DNA of 64,000 bases. Source: Protula sp. h YS-2021 (Eukaryota; Annelida; Polychaeta; Sabellida; Serpulidae). Where the stretch lies: assembly GCA_949752745.1 (NCBI GenBank), contig OX457026.1, positions 39,219,394 through 39,283,393 of the forward strand. The letters are read 5' to 3'. The notes under the pieces are model-generated. The model was not told where the DNA came from and did no database searches. It saw nothing but the letters and a program-made list of their open reading frames with translations. The translations under genes and the position numbers were made by a program. Numbering within the stretch: position 1 is the stretch's first letter; each line of letters opens with the position of its first letter. Positions 28,399-43,300 of the stretch are shown here, piece after piece.

Positions 28399-31300
28399 GA
28401 GAAGGAGGAGGAGGAGGAGGGGTGAGAGCAGCTGAGCGAGCTTACTCTGCTTCTCGGTGGAACGGAGCTCCATCATTTGTGCGCCGTGCCGGTGAACGGG
28501 GTCACGCAGGCCGCTGATCTTGGCGTCGTGCTGCAGAGGCTTCGACGGCTTTGTGTCTCGGTACAGCCCGTCAAAAATCGGCGCACTGGGCAGTTGTAGC
28601 CGGGCAGCCGCCTGGCGGGCGTTAGTGGAGCCAGCACGCCCTCTGGTGTTTGGCGCCGCGGGTGCGGGGCTGGTGCACTTCACCAGATGGTCAATGTCCC
28701 CAACCGACTGCACGAACAAGTTTTTTATACACTGCACTTACAGAATCATTACAACGCAAGGAATTTGATTTTAAAACATTAAATAGCAACTAGAGCGGCC
28801 GGTGCACATCAGTGTACAGGTATATATCATACACTTTCAACTCGTTTAGTATTTAATTTTTTTATGTTTGTAAACTAACATATATCTCCCCATCCAAATC
28901 CATGGTTTTCCAATATTTTCCTTTACAGAAGTAAAAGAATAATAAGTCAGCGAAAGAAAAATATGTCACATGATACTTTACGTAATGAAGTTTGATGTCG
29001 ATCCCACTTCTCTTTTTAGAGATATTTTGCAAAGAAAATTTTGTTTAGACAGACAACTTTTCGAGCCGTCCGATTGACCAAAAAGGATGAATATAAAATG
29101 ATAATAACAGCAATAAAAGTAAACAAATAAAAAGGCTTAGTTTTCTCCATGTACTATTTTTGAAGTACACTCATATTTTAAAACTAATTCTCATTTGAAA
29201 ACTGAAACTTATAATGCCATAAATGCTTCTCTTTTTAGAAAAATGTCCCAGGCTTAAAATTCATTGCCAAAAAATGGTTTCATAATGCATATGATTTCTT
29301 ATTGGTTTATGAGCTCGATCGATCCAAACCCACTCCCCTTCCCAGTGAAATTAAACAACCATTTTAAAAATCCTTATAATACAAATTTTTACAAAATCAA
29401 CTCCACGAGATCAAGAATTTTTCTCTTCTAAAGGGCAAAAAGCAATCTGATCCAAAATATTTTTGAAAATTTGCTACCATAAATTTAAAAAATGCCGTTA
29501 CAGGCGTCATATGCTCCCAATTGATGTGACTTTACCAGTTCTACGAAGCCCGATGGTTTAAACTAGAAGACGCACACATCGCTCGTCAGCACGGCCTGGT
29601 GGCTTACAGTTGTAGTCTTGGGGGTGGGTTGAAAAAAAAAAACAAATACACCACATGATTCCCAGCCTTCGAAGAGGCGGGACACGGGGCATCCATACCT
29701 GCAAGCCCCCTTCCTCGTCCGGGCCAGAGAAGACGTTGTGCTGGAAGAGCCCTAGCTTTTGGCTGACCATGCAGGTAAGGAGGTGGGACCTGGCGTTGTG
29801 CCAGCTCACAGCTCTCCTCAGCTGCTTCTCGACCGTGCTGTACGCATCACTCGCCCAGTTGTAGGCGTACAGTGTCATCTGCCAATCAAATGCGAACGAC
29901 CCAGAAGTCAATGTACTTCCGCTTTGACTTCGTAATTTTCACTTCAGTTAGAAGTGGTCAATACAACAATTATCTATCCCTAATTTCGGGTGCACAAGCC
30001 TCGATTTACACCTTGATTTTAGTTTATTTTGCGTTCCCGACTTCTAGTAGTTCGACTTATATACTGTTATTGATTTTGAGAAGTTATTTTAAACAAGACC
30101 TGCAGAATTAGTGTACTAGTCATAAATTGGACCAGGCTGCTAGCTCGAAGCACGTACAAAAGTCTGTGCCTTTTCAAGGTCGCAAGAACACCCAGAGAGC
30201 GGAGTAGCCTTATCCCTTACTGTGGGTGCCCCTTCTAGTTAGACAAAAGGCGAAAGGGGTGCAGTTGCTATAGCAGTGTCAACCTCCACGGATCAAGACT
30301 TTTCGTATAAATAACAGGGTGGTGGAAAGGAGGGGGAGGGGGGTTACCCGGATTACAAAGCTTTTAGAATTCGACTTATGCAGAATTCGACTTATACATC
30401 CGGAATTAGTGTATGTTGTTTTTTATTAACTGTTATTCACTCAAGGTTATTGACTTTCATTTCTTTTATTGTGCTACTTGTCTGAAATTGCTTTTTATAA
30501 GACTACCGACACTCAGTGGACTGGCTGATTTGCCGCTAACTCCCATCTCCTTACTGCCAGTCACCTACTGGCTGTCATTCACCTACTGGCTGTCATTCAC
30601 CTACTGGCTGCCATTCAACTACTGGCTGTCATTCACCTACTGGCTGTCATTCACCTACTGGCTGCCATTGAACTACTGGCTGTCATTCACCTACTGGCTG
30701 CCATTCAACTACTGGCTGTCATTCACCTACTGGCTGTCATTCACCTACTGGCTGCCATTCACCTACTGGCTGCCATTCACCTACTGGCTGCCATTCACCC
30801 ACTGGCTGCCACTCACCTACTGGCTGCCACTCACATGTTTACTGTCACTAACCTAGTTAAGCTCACACTCCTGATTGCCACCCACTTATCTTATTTGTGC
30901 TCACATTCACCTGATTGCAGCCACTTACCTACGTGTCGCTCACTCATCGGCTTGCTACTCACTCAACTGCTTGCCTTTCAATCACCTGCGTGTTGCTCAC
31001 TCATCAGCTTGCCACTCACTCACCTGCGTGTCATTCACTCGCCTGCGTGTTGCTCACTCACCTGTGTGTTGCTCACTCACCAGCTTGCCACTCACTCACC
31101 TGCGTGCCGTTCACTCGCCTGCGTGTTGCTCACTAACCTGCTTGCCGCTCACGCTGATGACGAGCAGTCGCTGTCGGGGGACACTGCCGCACTGCCTGGA
31201 CGGCGAATCAGCCACATCGCCGCGCTTTTCCTCCTCCAAAGCCTGGAATCTTTCCAGAGACTTCTTTCCAGTCCCTGAAATTTTATTTTATACGTGTATG

Positions 31301-34300
31301 TCTGCATCTTTCGCAATTCCAGTTGTACATTCATGCATATTACTTACTCATCTCCAGTAGGATGACTGTTCTCGGCTATTAAACTTGTCTAACTAAGATA
31401 TTACACTCCAACTACGTTTAATGCTTAGTGAATATATTAAGTTTCCAAATCAAACCATAAGTCTGTTCAAGGCTGTTGTAAATTTACCTTTTAAATTTGG
31501 GTTTTAATAAACACCAGAATAAACTGGAGTGGTCGGTGCACACAAAACATAGGCCTACAGGCTTATTTCACAAATTTTCATTCCAAATTGTATCCCAGGT
31601 CAGTTCTATGGAATCGATGTTGGACCACCTTATCCATGCCCCTTGCTTCCGTATGCCGACTACCCTAGTTAGCCTCTCTTCCTCCTCCTCCATTCTTTTC
31701 ACTTCATTACATATCAGTTTGGTTCTTTGACGATCGTCTGCATTATCGTACCGACCTTGCTCTCTTCTCTCATATCCCTGGCCTTGTACTGCCTTTGCAC
31801 GGATACCCCACGAGGTCCCGGTGCCTAAGTCGCGATTCAGCGTCTTCTATATTCGTGCGGATATCCCACTTCCTTATCGATGTCAACTGGACTCCCGTTC
31901 TGGGCACCTTGGGGTCTGATGACACGTCTATCGCTCGCTGAATACGCACACGGCCCACCTTGAATTCTTCCGTAAGCGACGAAAACGGCAGGCGCAGCTT
32001 ATTCAAGTTCCCGTACAATGCGACCTTCGTCAGCGACGGTGGGACACCTAGCCATCGTCTGAGGTAGGAACTGATCTTTTTTGCTTCCATCTTCTCGACC
32101 TTGCTTGTTGGGATGTCGTATATCAGGAGAGGCCAATTCACTCAGGGCATCACACCGTGCTGCATACATCAAGCCTTGAGTTTACCGGGAAGGTTGCTCT
32201 TTTCTATGCGTTTAACCACTCTAGCTTCTATCTGTGCCATCGTTTTGATGGTCAGTGAGACTGTCGTCGAAGTTCTTCCCTAGATACTTAATAGGCTTTT
32301 CTGTCATTATCGGGATTACTTCATCGGCTATTTTAAACCGACAGCTATTGTCTATCTTGCCTTTCCTCAGGGTTATGATTCATACGGGCCCAAGTCATCA
32401 CTCTGTTGAGATCATCGAGGACCCAACGTGTTCCGTGGGGGGGGGGGGGGGGGAGGGGGGTGCGCTGTTGACACAGTTAAGTCATCCATGAATACCTTGA
32501 TGGGTGGTTATCGCACTCCAGATTTCAATTTTGGCCCTCTGCACCATTCTCACGACTTCACTAGCAGATTGATCGCACAGACAAACTCTATAACGGGTAT
32601 TGTGTCGCATGTGGTTATATCTTTCTCCACCGCGTGCAGCCCTTACCGCACGAGAGCCGAAGATAAAAATTAGTGTAGTACTGCTTTAGGATATTCTGCA
32701 CCTTTTGTGGGACGTGATATCGGGCAAGCGCTTCCTCACGACCATTTGAGGTATCGATCCGTACGCATTTGTAAGGTCTCACCAGACGGTGTTAGAACAG
32801 CTGAGTATTCGATGCATCCTGGCATTCCTGGCACTCCACAGTTCTGAACGCTGATAGCGATGTATCGGTTTTCAAGCAAGAAGGCAGTGAGTCGTCTGGA
32901 CAGGAATGCGAAGAAAATCTTGCACTCCACGCTCAACAGCGAGATGGTTCGGAATTGTTTCATCGTCTTGGAGTTTCCTCTTTAGGCGCAAAGCAACCTT
33001 CGGCGCGTTTCCAGCACTCCGGACCAGCTTCCTTTTTCCAGACTGTGTTGAGCAGTTTTGCTAGGCGAGTTAGCAGCTTCGGGCAGTTTTTATATACTTT
33101 GTAATACGTGCCGCTTTACCCAGACTTTTTTTACGTAATGGCATCACATGCCGTTTTCACTCGTTCTAGTCCGCATAAAATTTGCCAGAATCTTTCGGAC
33201 TTACCATGCAGCATTCCCACTTACCATGACTTACCATGCAACATAAAATTTGCCAGAATCTTTCGGACTTACGATGCAACATTCCCACTTACCATGACTT
33301 ACCATGCAACATAAAATTTGCCAGAATCTTTCGGACTTACCATGCAACATTCCCACCAAGTTTCAACTTTCTCCGACGTTAAACGGTTGTGAAATTTCGC
33401 TTCGAGATTTTAACCTAATGACGACCATAGCCTTTCTCAATTTCACTACAAGTGCCGTTCCACTGACCACTGACCCAAGAAATATCCATACAAATTTTGA
33501 AGTCGATATGACTTTCCGTTGGCGTAATCCTGTTCAAATTGTATGCATATTTCACGTGATCACGTCATGTGCAGTTTTCATTCACTCAACTCAAGGCAAA
33601 ATAACGCAACACGCTTGCAGGAGATGGAAGAGCCGTCCGATTGACCCAAAGAATATCTACACAAAGTGCGAAATCGATACTACTTTCAGTTATCGAGATA
33701 TTTTGCACACAAGACCTTACACAACACCAAGTTTGAACTTTCCTCGATGTTGAACGGCTGACAAATCAGGCACAAAACATTTTTACGTAATGACGTCATA
33801 CGCTTTTTAAAAAAATTCTCCATATGCGTGAAAATCTGAGCCGTCAGAAGAAAGGAATTCCCACACAAAGTTCGAAGTCAGTACGACTTTGATTTCTCGG
33901 AGGATGGTTTGTTTCGTGTATTTCCCCGTCCTGAAGATCCTAGGGGGTGTTCCAGGAGAACATGGTGGCAACAGGTTGACGTTATGTGCTGCCAGGTTCT
34001 GTAAACGGTCTCTAGTATAAAAATCGTGTTATTGTTTCGCTGGATATGGGGCGGTGTCCATATACCGATTTGCGGTCAGATTACCATCAATGATTAACAG
34101 CTGCGACTTCCAGTCGAACTTTGTCGCACCCTAAACAATGACCAAGTCACCACTACATCTGTCAACATGAGAAACATACTGTGGAATCTATCGCTCTCCG
34201 ATTCTCCCACATATGCGTTGCCCACATGTCTGTACAAACTGGACCAAAAATTCAGCGGAAAACATTACTCGCAACCGTTTACGATGGGGGCCATTGCATT

Positions 34301-37300
34301 GTTCGGAAACTTGAGAAATTGGGCACACACGATGCTCACGTAATGTCGTCATACGCCTTTCGTAATTTCGCCACATGCATCAAACGTTGACAGAGCCATC
34401 CGATTGACCCAAGGTCAATTCAACTTTCTATTTTCGAGATATTTCGCACACAAGACCACAATGAAATTCTATTTAAAATACATATTTACGTAATCGTGTC
34501 ACATGCCTTACTTGCGTACACATACCCAAACACATACACACGCAGAACGCACAAACCCTCTGTGTCTCCTCACGGTCGGGGTGACACAATAAGTGAGCTA
34601 CAGAGAAAGTTTGAAACGTGTTTCCTTCCAAATGCAACCACTGACCTTTTGTTTTGGCAGGCAGGTCACGTGACCCTGCACCGGCTTTAGATTCCAGACT
34701 GTTCCTCCATTGTTCCATGTTCCTGCAGACGACGATGTAACGGCCAGGCCTGCCGGGGTAGCTGGCCGCGCCGCACTGCGTCAGGTCTACGTCAGAACCG
34801 TGCTGTTCCTCAAGGCCCTGTGGCATTAAGGCACGTTTAAAGTCAACAGCTCGATAGTTATTTATGCAACAAAAACTGCCCTCTCCAACAAAGGGTGCGT
34901 CTCAATAACTTAAAATATAGTGCAGCTTCGTTATAGCGACACGACTGAGTACGACAAAATATGTCGTTATAAACAGGGAAAAGCTTACACAGGTTCAGAC
35001 ATTTATGTCGTGATACACTGTGCGTACTTATGGTTCTCCTGTACTGTATTTGAAATTTCGAAATACTTCAGAGTTTGAGCAAAATTTATACAAAATAGTT
35101 CAACATTTGAAATGTTCTCTAATTCAAATGAACTTGTTGTTTATATTTGATTGCAGCTTTAATTTACAAGGGGTGATTAGGCACTGGGGGTGAACTGCAT
35201 GTAGTATACCTTATACACATACATGCAGGAGCGTCTGGGATGGCCTGCATGTGCTAGAGCACATACACATACGTACAGGACCGCTGGGGATGGCCTGCAT
35301 GTGCTAGAGCATATACATATACGTACAGGGGCGCTCGGGATGGCCTGCATGTGCTAGAGCACATACTTATACGTACCGGACCGCTGGGGATGGCCTGCAT
35401 GTGCTAGAGCACATACATATACGTACAGGGGCGCTAGGGGTGGCCTGCATGTGGTAGAGCACATACATATACGTACAGGGGCGCTAGGGGTGGCCTGCAT
35501 GTGGTAGAGCACATACACATACGTACAGGACCGCTGGAGATGGCCTGCATGTGGTAGACCACATACACATACGTACAGGAGCGCTGGGGATGACCTGCGT
35601 GTGGTAGAGCACATACACATACGTACAGGACCGCTGGGGATGGCCTGAATGTGGTAGAGCACATACACATACGTACAGGGGCACTAGAGATGGCCTGCAT
35701 GTGGTAGAGCACATACACATACGTACAGGAGCGCTGGGGATGGCCTGCATGTGGTAGAGCACATACACATACGTACAGGACCGCTGGAGATGGCCTGCAT
35801 GTGGTAGACCACATACACATACGTACAGGAGCGCTGGGGATGGCCTGCATGTGGTAGAGCACACACACATACGTACAGGGGCGCTGGGGATGGCCTGCAT
35901 GTTGTAGAGCACATACACATGCGTACAGGGGCGCTAGGGGTGGCCTGCATGTGGTAGGGCACACACACATACGTACAGGGGCGCTGGGGATGGCCTGCAT
36001 GTGGTAGAGCACATACACATACGTACACGAGCGCTAGGGATGGCCTGCATGTGGTAAAGCACACACACATACGTACAGGGGCGCTGGGGATGGCCTGCGT
36101 GTGGTAGAGCACATACACATACGTACAGGACCGCTGGGGATGGCCTGCATGTGGTAGAGCACATACACATACGTACAGGGGCACTAGAGATGGCCTGCAT
36201 GTGGTAGAGCACATAAACATACGTACAGGGGCGCTAGGGATGGCCTGCATGTGGTAGACCACATACACATACGTACAGGACCGCTGGGGATGGCCTGCAT
36301 GTGGCAGAGCACACACACATACGTACAGGGTCGCTGGGGATGGCCTGCATCTGGTAGAGCACATACACATACGTACAGGGGTGCTCGGGATGGCCTGCAT
36401 GTGGTAGAGCACACACACATACGTACAGGGGTGCTCAGGATGGCCTGCATGTGGTAGAGCACATACACATACTACAGCACGGCGGGGGATGACCTGCATG
36501 TGGTAGAGCACATACACACACGTACAGTGGCGCTGGGGATGGCCTGCATGTGGTAGATCAACATACACATACGTACAGGGCCGCTGGGGATGGCCTGCAT
36601 GTGGTAGAGCACATACACATACGTACAGGGGCGCTGGGGATGGCCTGCATGTGGTAGAGCACATACACACATGCGTACAGGGACGCTCGGGATGGCCTGC
36701 ATGTGGTAGAGCACATACACATACGTACAGTGGCGCTGGGGATGACCTGCATGTGGTAGAGCACATACACATACGTACAGTGGCGCTGGGGATGGCCTGC
36801 ATGTGGTAGAGCACATACACATACGTACAGGGGCGCTTGGGATGGCCTGCATGTGGTAGAGCACACACACATACGTACAGGACCGCTGGGGATGGCCTGC
36901 ATGTGGTAGAGCACACACACATACGTACAGGGGTGCTAGGGTTGGCCTGCATGTGGTAGAGCACATACACATACGTACAGGGCCGCTTGGGGTGGCCTGC
37001 ATGTGGTAGAGCACATACACATACGTACAGGAGTGCTAGGGATGGCCTGCATGTGGTAGAGCACACACACATACGTACAGGAGCGCTGGGGATGGCCTGC
37101 ATGTGGTAGAGCACATACACATACGTACAGGGACACTAGGGATGGCCTGCATGTGGTAGAGCACATACACATGCATGTGGTGGAGCACATACACATACGT
37201 AAAGAGGCGTTGGAGGTGACCTGGATGTTTGACAGCACATACATATACGTACAGAGGCGCTAGTTGGTCTGCATGTGGTAGACCTCATACACATACGTAC

Positions 37301-40300
37301 AGGAGCGCTGGGGATGGCCTGCATGTTGTATGGCTCGTACACGGCGTCGTGCTCGCTCGCGCCACCCGCCGCTCTGAAGGCTTTGACGCATGTGTCAGGT
37401 GTCACCTCAGCCACCACCCGCCCCAACTCCTCCAGGCTGTAGTGAAGCGAGAAGAGGTTCGTCAGAGCAACGCTGCACTTCTGCACCGCCGCACAACCTG
37501 CAATTGTTTCGCTCACGTCTTGACAATGCATCGTTTTTACTGCACAGAGACCTGTATTACAAAATGGTCCTGAGCAATACTTTCACATATCCCATCAGCT
37601 GCATCAAACTCAGTGGAAATGTACTGACATAAGATTTAATATATAGGTTCAATAAATAATTCAATCGAACATTTTCGTAGAATAGTCATATACACTACGA
37701 TCAGCAGCGCCAACAACAGTTCAACATGTCGTTAAAACGTAAAGCCACAGCGAATAAAGTTTGCGAGCCTTAGCGTTTGAAACCCTGGCTTTGATTTTTC
37801 TAATTATATTCCTATTTCGCAGTCATTATTTTGAGAGGCCAACAAAAATGAGCTGCCTGGTAAAAATTCTTCTGGAAAACAGTCACATAAAATTTTGTAG
37901 GACTAAAAAGTCTCACCAAAAAAAAGTTACAGCCCAGCAGAGAGCAACCAGAGAGGTATTGTTAAGCCAAACGTCTGACATCAGAAAGAAATCTCAGCTT
38001 TGGCAGCAGATTACAGCAGAAATCTCAGCTCTGGCATATTTCAGGATGCGCTATTCCGTCAAACACTGGCTTATTACCAAGAAATATACTTGCCCGCTGA
38101 TGGACCACTGGACAAATACTCAAAAGAACTATTTGAATCCGATCCCATCAAAAAATAATACAACTTCAAAAATCCAACCGTGACATTTAGGGGCGATTTC
38201 ACAGCTTAAGACTAGACCTGATTTGGAGCAAACTCGGTCTAGACCGCGGTTAAGACTGAGTTTTAGACCATAGTGAATTTCACAGCCTCGGTCCAGACCA
38301 CATTCATATGTGATCTTCTATGTCTGTATAAACTGACAAAATCCTATCTAGACTGGGTATGAAACCTGGTTTCAGACCAGGTCTGGACTTAAGTTGTGAA
38401 ATCGGCCCTTAAAGTGTGAATTTTTTTGTGGGAACTCTAACATATGAACGAAGGAAGAACTCACCCAGACTATTGCAGAATTGGAACCAGGTGAAGACAG
38501 AGCGGCTGTAGACACGGTGCAGCATGCCGCGCTCGCCCAGCTCGTACTGGCAGAGCTTCTGACGTAACAGCTCCTCCTCACTCCTCCTCTCCCGCTCCGA
38601 CTCCGCATCGGCACCGCCCATCTACAACGTCACAACGACAACCGTGACGAGTATGAACCCCACTGATTATGTACCGGGGCTTTGATTCTACTCAACATAT
38701 CATTAACCTAAATTTTTTAGATGTATCACTGGCGGTAGCAATTAAAACACATTCATTTTTCAAGGAGGGGGTAGGGGGGATCAGTATTCCGCAAATCGCA
38801 CACAACAATATCGTTATCAGACTTCGATTTTCGTTCAATACTACGTCAGATAGTTTTCACTTTGGACATAAAATTGAACTTCATATTGAATCTGAAGAGC
38901 TCAGTTTTTGGGCCTAAGAAAGCCGCACCTTTGCCGGGTCCTTGGGCGTGGATCCCGCGGAGGTCGAGGGTCGGAAGAAATCGGACACGATGCTCTGGAA
39001 GGAGAAGGCGGACTTAGCCTTGTTCAATGCCGGGTCCTGCATGTCCGACGCCTGTGGCCTCAACGCGCGCTGGGAGCCATCTGAAAGGTCAAGGTTAATG
39101 GGCTGAAAATTCGAACTCTTAATTTTTTCGTTGGAGACCAATAAATGAACTAGATGCTGTCAGAGAGCAGCAATATCCCCCGTGAAACCCTAAATATTAC
39201 CCCTATGCAATATCTAAGCTGGACACCCTTCCTTGAAGTCCACTCCGTTTGCATATATGTCGATTTATGACGATTTTTAAAAGCCTGTCATTTTGTCAAT
39301 TTTGCTTCGATCAAAATGAAACCTTGACGTTGCACATCTTTATACCCTATATGTTGCCTATATGAAATATGAAAGCTGAATTATGCTTCGTTGATATAGA
39401 AGTGGTGTCCACAAAGTCCTATACATGTGCACATATGTCTATTTTCAACGATTTTCAAAAGCCTGTCAATTTGTCAATTTTGCTTCGATCAAACTGAAAC
39501 CTTGACGTTGCAATCTTTATACCCTATATTTTGCCTGTATGAAATATGAAAGCTGAATTATGCTTCGTTGATATAGAAGTGGTGTCCACAAAGTCCTATA
39601 CATGTGCACATATGTCTATTTTCGACGATTTTCAAAAGCCTGTCAATTTGTCACTTTTGCTTCGATCAAACTAAAACCTTGACGTTGCACATCTTTATAC
39701 CCTATATTTTGCCTGTATGAAATATGAAAGCTGATTTATGCTTCGTTGATATAGAAGTGGTGTCCACAAAGTCCTATACATGTGCACATATGTCTATTTT
39801 CGACGATTTTCAAAAGCCTGTCAATTTGTCAATTTTGCTTCGATCAAACTAAAACCTTGACGTTGCACATCTTTATACCCTATATTTTGCCTGTATGAAA
39901 TATGAAAGCTGAATTATGCTTCGTTGATATAGAAGTGGTGTCCACAAAGTCCTATACATGTGCACATATGTCTATTTTCGACGATTTTCAAAAGCCTGTC
40001 AATTTGTCAATTTTGCTTCGATCAAACTGAAACCTTGACGTTGCACATCTTTATACCCTATATTTTGCCTGTATGAAATATGAAAGCTGAATTATGCTTC
40101 GTTGATATAGAAGTGGTGTCCACAAAGTCCTATACATGTGCACATATGTCTATTTTCGACGATTTTCAAAAGCCTGTCAATTTGTCAATTTTGCTTCGAT
40201 CAAACTGAAACCTTGACGTTGCACATCTTTATACCCTATATTTTGCCTGTATGAAATATGAAAGCTGAATTATGCTTCGTTGATATAGAAGTGGTGTCCA

Positions 40301-43300
40301 CAAAGTCCTTAGCTTGAAGAGGGGACGGACGGACGGACAGACGGACGGACGGACGGACGGACGGACGGACGGACGGACGGACGGACAATCTCAAACCTAT
40401 ATCCCTCCGTTTCACGGGGGATAATCATTTTTTTACGGAACGCACACGTAGTACCTGCCATAATGTCCATTCACAAATCCATTGTCTGCCAACTGGGTTT
40501 TGTCTTGTTTCTTTTTCGTTCTAAAAATTTCTCAAAACGATGTTTTTGTATTTTAAAAGCGATAAAGCATTATTTACATGTGTGAAACGTTCCTTCTTAC
40601 ACTTCACTACTTGTCGAGGAGGATGCTGTCGACTCTGTGCTATATATGGTGCAAAAATGACCAGCGCAGAAAGGCCCCAGAATACCTGCATTGTGTGGAG
40701 AGGCGGGGGCCGAATGCAAGGGCGAATCCACGCCGCGTAGGTAGTGCTGGGGGATCTCGCACAGTGGCGCTGTTAGCAGACGATACTCCGTTATGACGTC
40801 ACACAGGGCATGCTGCACTGCCTTGCGCAGTTTCTCTGTCAGTTGCGAAATACCCACATCCCCTCGCTCCCAGATGTTGAACTTCACCAGAGGGCCTAAA
40901 AGCATTCAGCAATTCTACACATGCTGGTCTTTTGGTGCCATCAGAAGACTGTTAAACACAGGTGTCTTCTTTACAAATCGTGACCAGTACCATACTACTT
41001 CTGTAATATTATGACTTTTTCTCATATATTCACCACACTGAAGGTATTATCAATTTAAATACTGTACTGCACAAATCCCTGCTCAAGTTTCTGTTTCTCG
41101 CTGAGATTATTTGATACACATGAAAACCGAGTTTTAAGTGCTGTGACGAAGCCGACATAATTTCTTGAAATAATCAACCTTGTCTTTACTCCCTGCAAAT
41201 CACTGTCATCTTGCCCGCTATGGCACCATTAACTCGGTACAATCCAGTGAGTCCACCAGTCCGTACAGATGCTCGTGGGCGGGCCTGTCGTGCCTCACTT
41301 ACCTTGTGCGCGCATGCACTCGCCGAGCTGGCACGTCTGTGTGTCTACCAGGCCTTCGCACAGATGCTCGTGGGCGGGCTTGTCGTGTGTCACTTACCTT
41401 GTGTGCTCGAGGATTAGCCTAGCCGGCATGTCTGTGTGTCCACCAGGCCTTCGTACAGATGCTCGTGGGCGGGCCTGTCGTGCCTCACTTACCTTGTGCG
41501 GGCATGAACTCGCTAAGCCGGCACGTCTGTGTGTCCACCAGTCCTTCGTACAGATGCTCGTGGGCGGGCCTGTCGTGCCTCACTTACCTTGTGCGGGCAT
41601 GAACTCGCTAAGCCGGCACGTCTATGTGTCCACCAGTCCTTCGTACAAATGCTCGTGGGCGGGCCTGTCGTGCCTCACTTACCTTGTGCGGGCATGAACT
41701 CGCTAAGCCGGCACGTCTGTATGTCCACCAGGCCTTCGCACAGATGCTCGTGGGCGGGCTTGTCGTGCCTCCCCTTGTGTGCTCGTGGACTCGCCCAGTC
41801 GGCATGTCTGTGTGTCCACAAGGCCTTCGTACAGATGCTCGTGGGCGAGCTTGCCATAGCCTCACTTACCTTGTGTGGGCGTGGATTCGTCCAGCCGGCA
41901 TGTCTGTGTGTCCACCAGGCCTTCGTACAGATGCTCAGGATGAGCTTGCCGTAGCCTCACTTACCTTGTGTGGGCGTGGATTCGTCCAGCCGGCACGTCT
42001 GTGTGTCAACCAGGCCTTCGTACAGGTGCTCGTGGGCAGGCTCGCCGCAGCTGGGGGAGGGTTTCGGGCAGCCGAGCAGCCTGAGCGGGCGCCCCCTGCC
42101 GTCCACGAACAGCAAGTGGATGCACGCTAGCCCTGTCCAACAGCACACTATCTTGTTTACTTTACAGTTACATGCCCAATGGCTTACCAACTAAATATTA
42201 CAAAAGCTAGCATTGAGTTTATGGTAATTATTTTCATACGGCGACCGATGCGTAAGTAAAGGTAGACTTGAGGGCAAACAAAAATGACATTCTTCAGTTA
42301 GTGGGATTTAAAACACAGTGTATGAATAAAATCTAAAAGGTTTGAACCCGACTCTGAAATCATTCGTGCACTGGTAAATCATTAAACCATTGAAATTCGC
42401 ATTTTTAGAGATATTTAGTTCTGAGGCAAAGAGTTGTTACAGCTTAACGAGCGCATTGCCCCATGAGGACGAGCACTCTGCCCTGTCAGAGACCAGTACA
42501 ACGCCCTTTTGACGGGCGAGAGCACTGCCCTGTGAGAACGACCACAATGCCCTCTGAGTGACCAGTGTGTGCCCTCTGATGCACGGGAACACTGTTCAGT
42601 GAGGACAAGGACATTGCCCTGTGGCAGACCAGGACAGGGCTCCTTGAAGGGCGAGAACACTATGAGGGACGAGGACAGTGTCCTTTGAGAGGCAAGGACA
42701 CTACCGTATGAGGAGCGAGCACACTACCCTGAGAGAAGCCCGCACACTGCCCTGTGAGGAGCGAGCATACTGCCCTGTGAGGGGCGAGCACACTACCCTA
42801 TGAGGAGCGAGCACACTACCCTGTGAGAAGATCGCATACTGCCCTGTGAGGAGCGAGCACACTACCCTGTTAGGAGCGAGCACACTGCCCTGTGAGAAGT
42901 GAACACACTGCCTTTTGAGGAGCGAGCACACTGCCCTGTCAGGAGCGAGCACCCTACCCTGTGAGGAGCGACCACACTGCCCTGTGAGGAGCGAGTACAC
43001 TGCCCTGTGAGAAGTGAGCACGCTGCCCTTTGAGAAGCGAGTACACTTCCCTGTGAGCAGCGACCACACTGCCCTGTGAGGAGCGAGCACACTGCCCTGT
43101 GGGGAGCGAGCACACTGCCCTGTGAGGAGCGATCACACTGCCCTTTGAGAAGCGAACACACTACCCTGTGAGGCGCGAGCACATTGCCCTGTGAAAAGCG
43201 AGCACACTGCCCTGTGCGAAGCGAGCACACTGCCTTTTGAGAAGCGAGCACACTGCCCTGTGAGGAGCGAGCACACTGCCCTGTGAGGAGCGAGCACACT

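Noticed and set aside
28177..28737. 186-residue protein ending in Leu/Ser/Pro repeats
   Set aside because: The first part is E29; the rest is translation of the (GA)n/(GGGA)n tract past the splice donor.
35684..37120. 478-codon minus-strand open frame, cysteine-rich
   Set aside because: It is the 50-bp minisatellite read in one frame; other frames are equally open and there is no start or domain.
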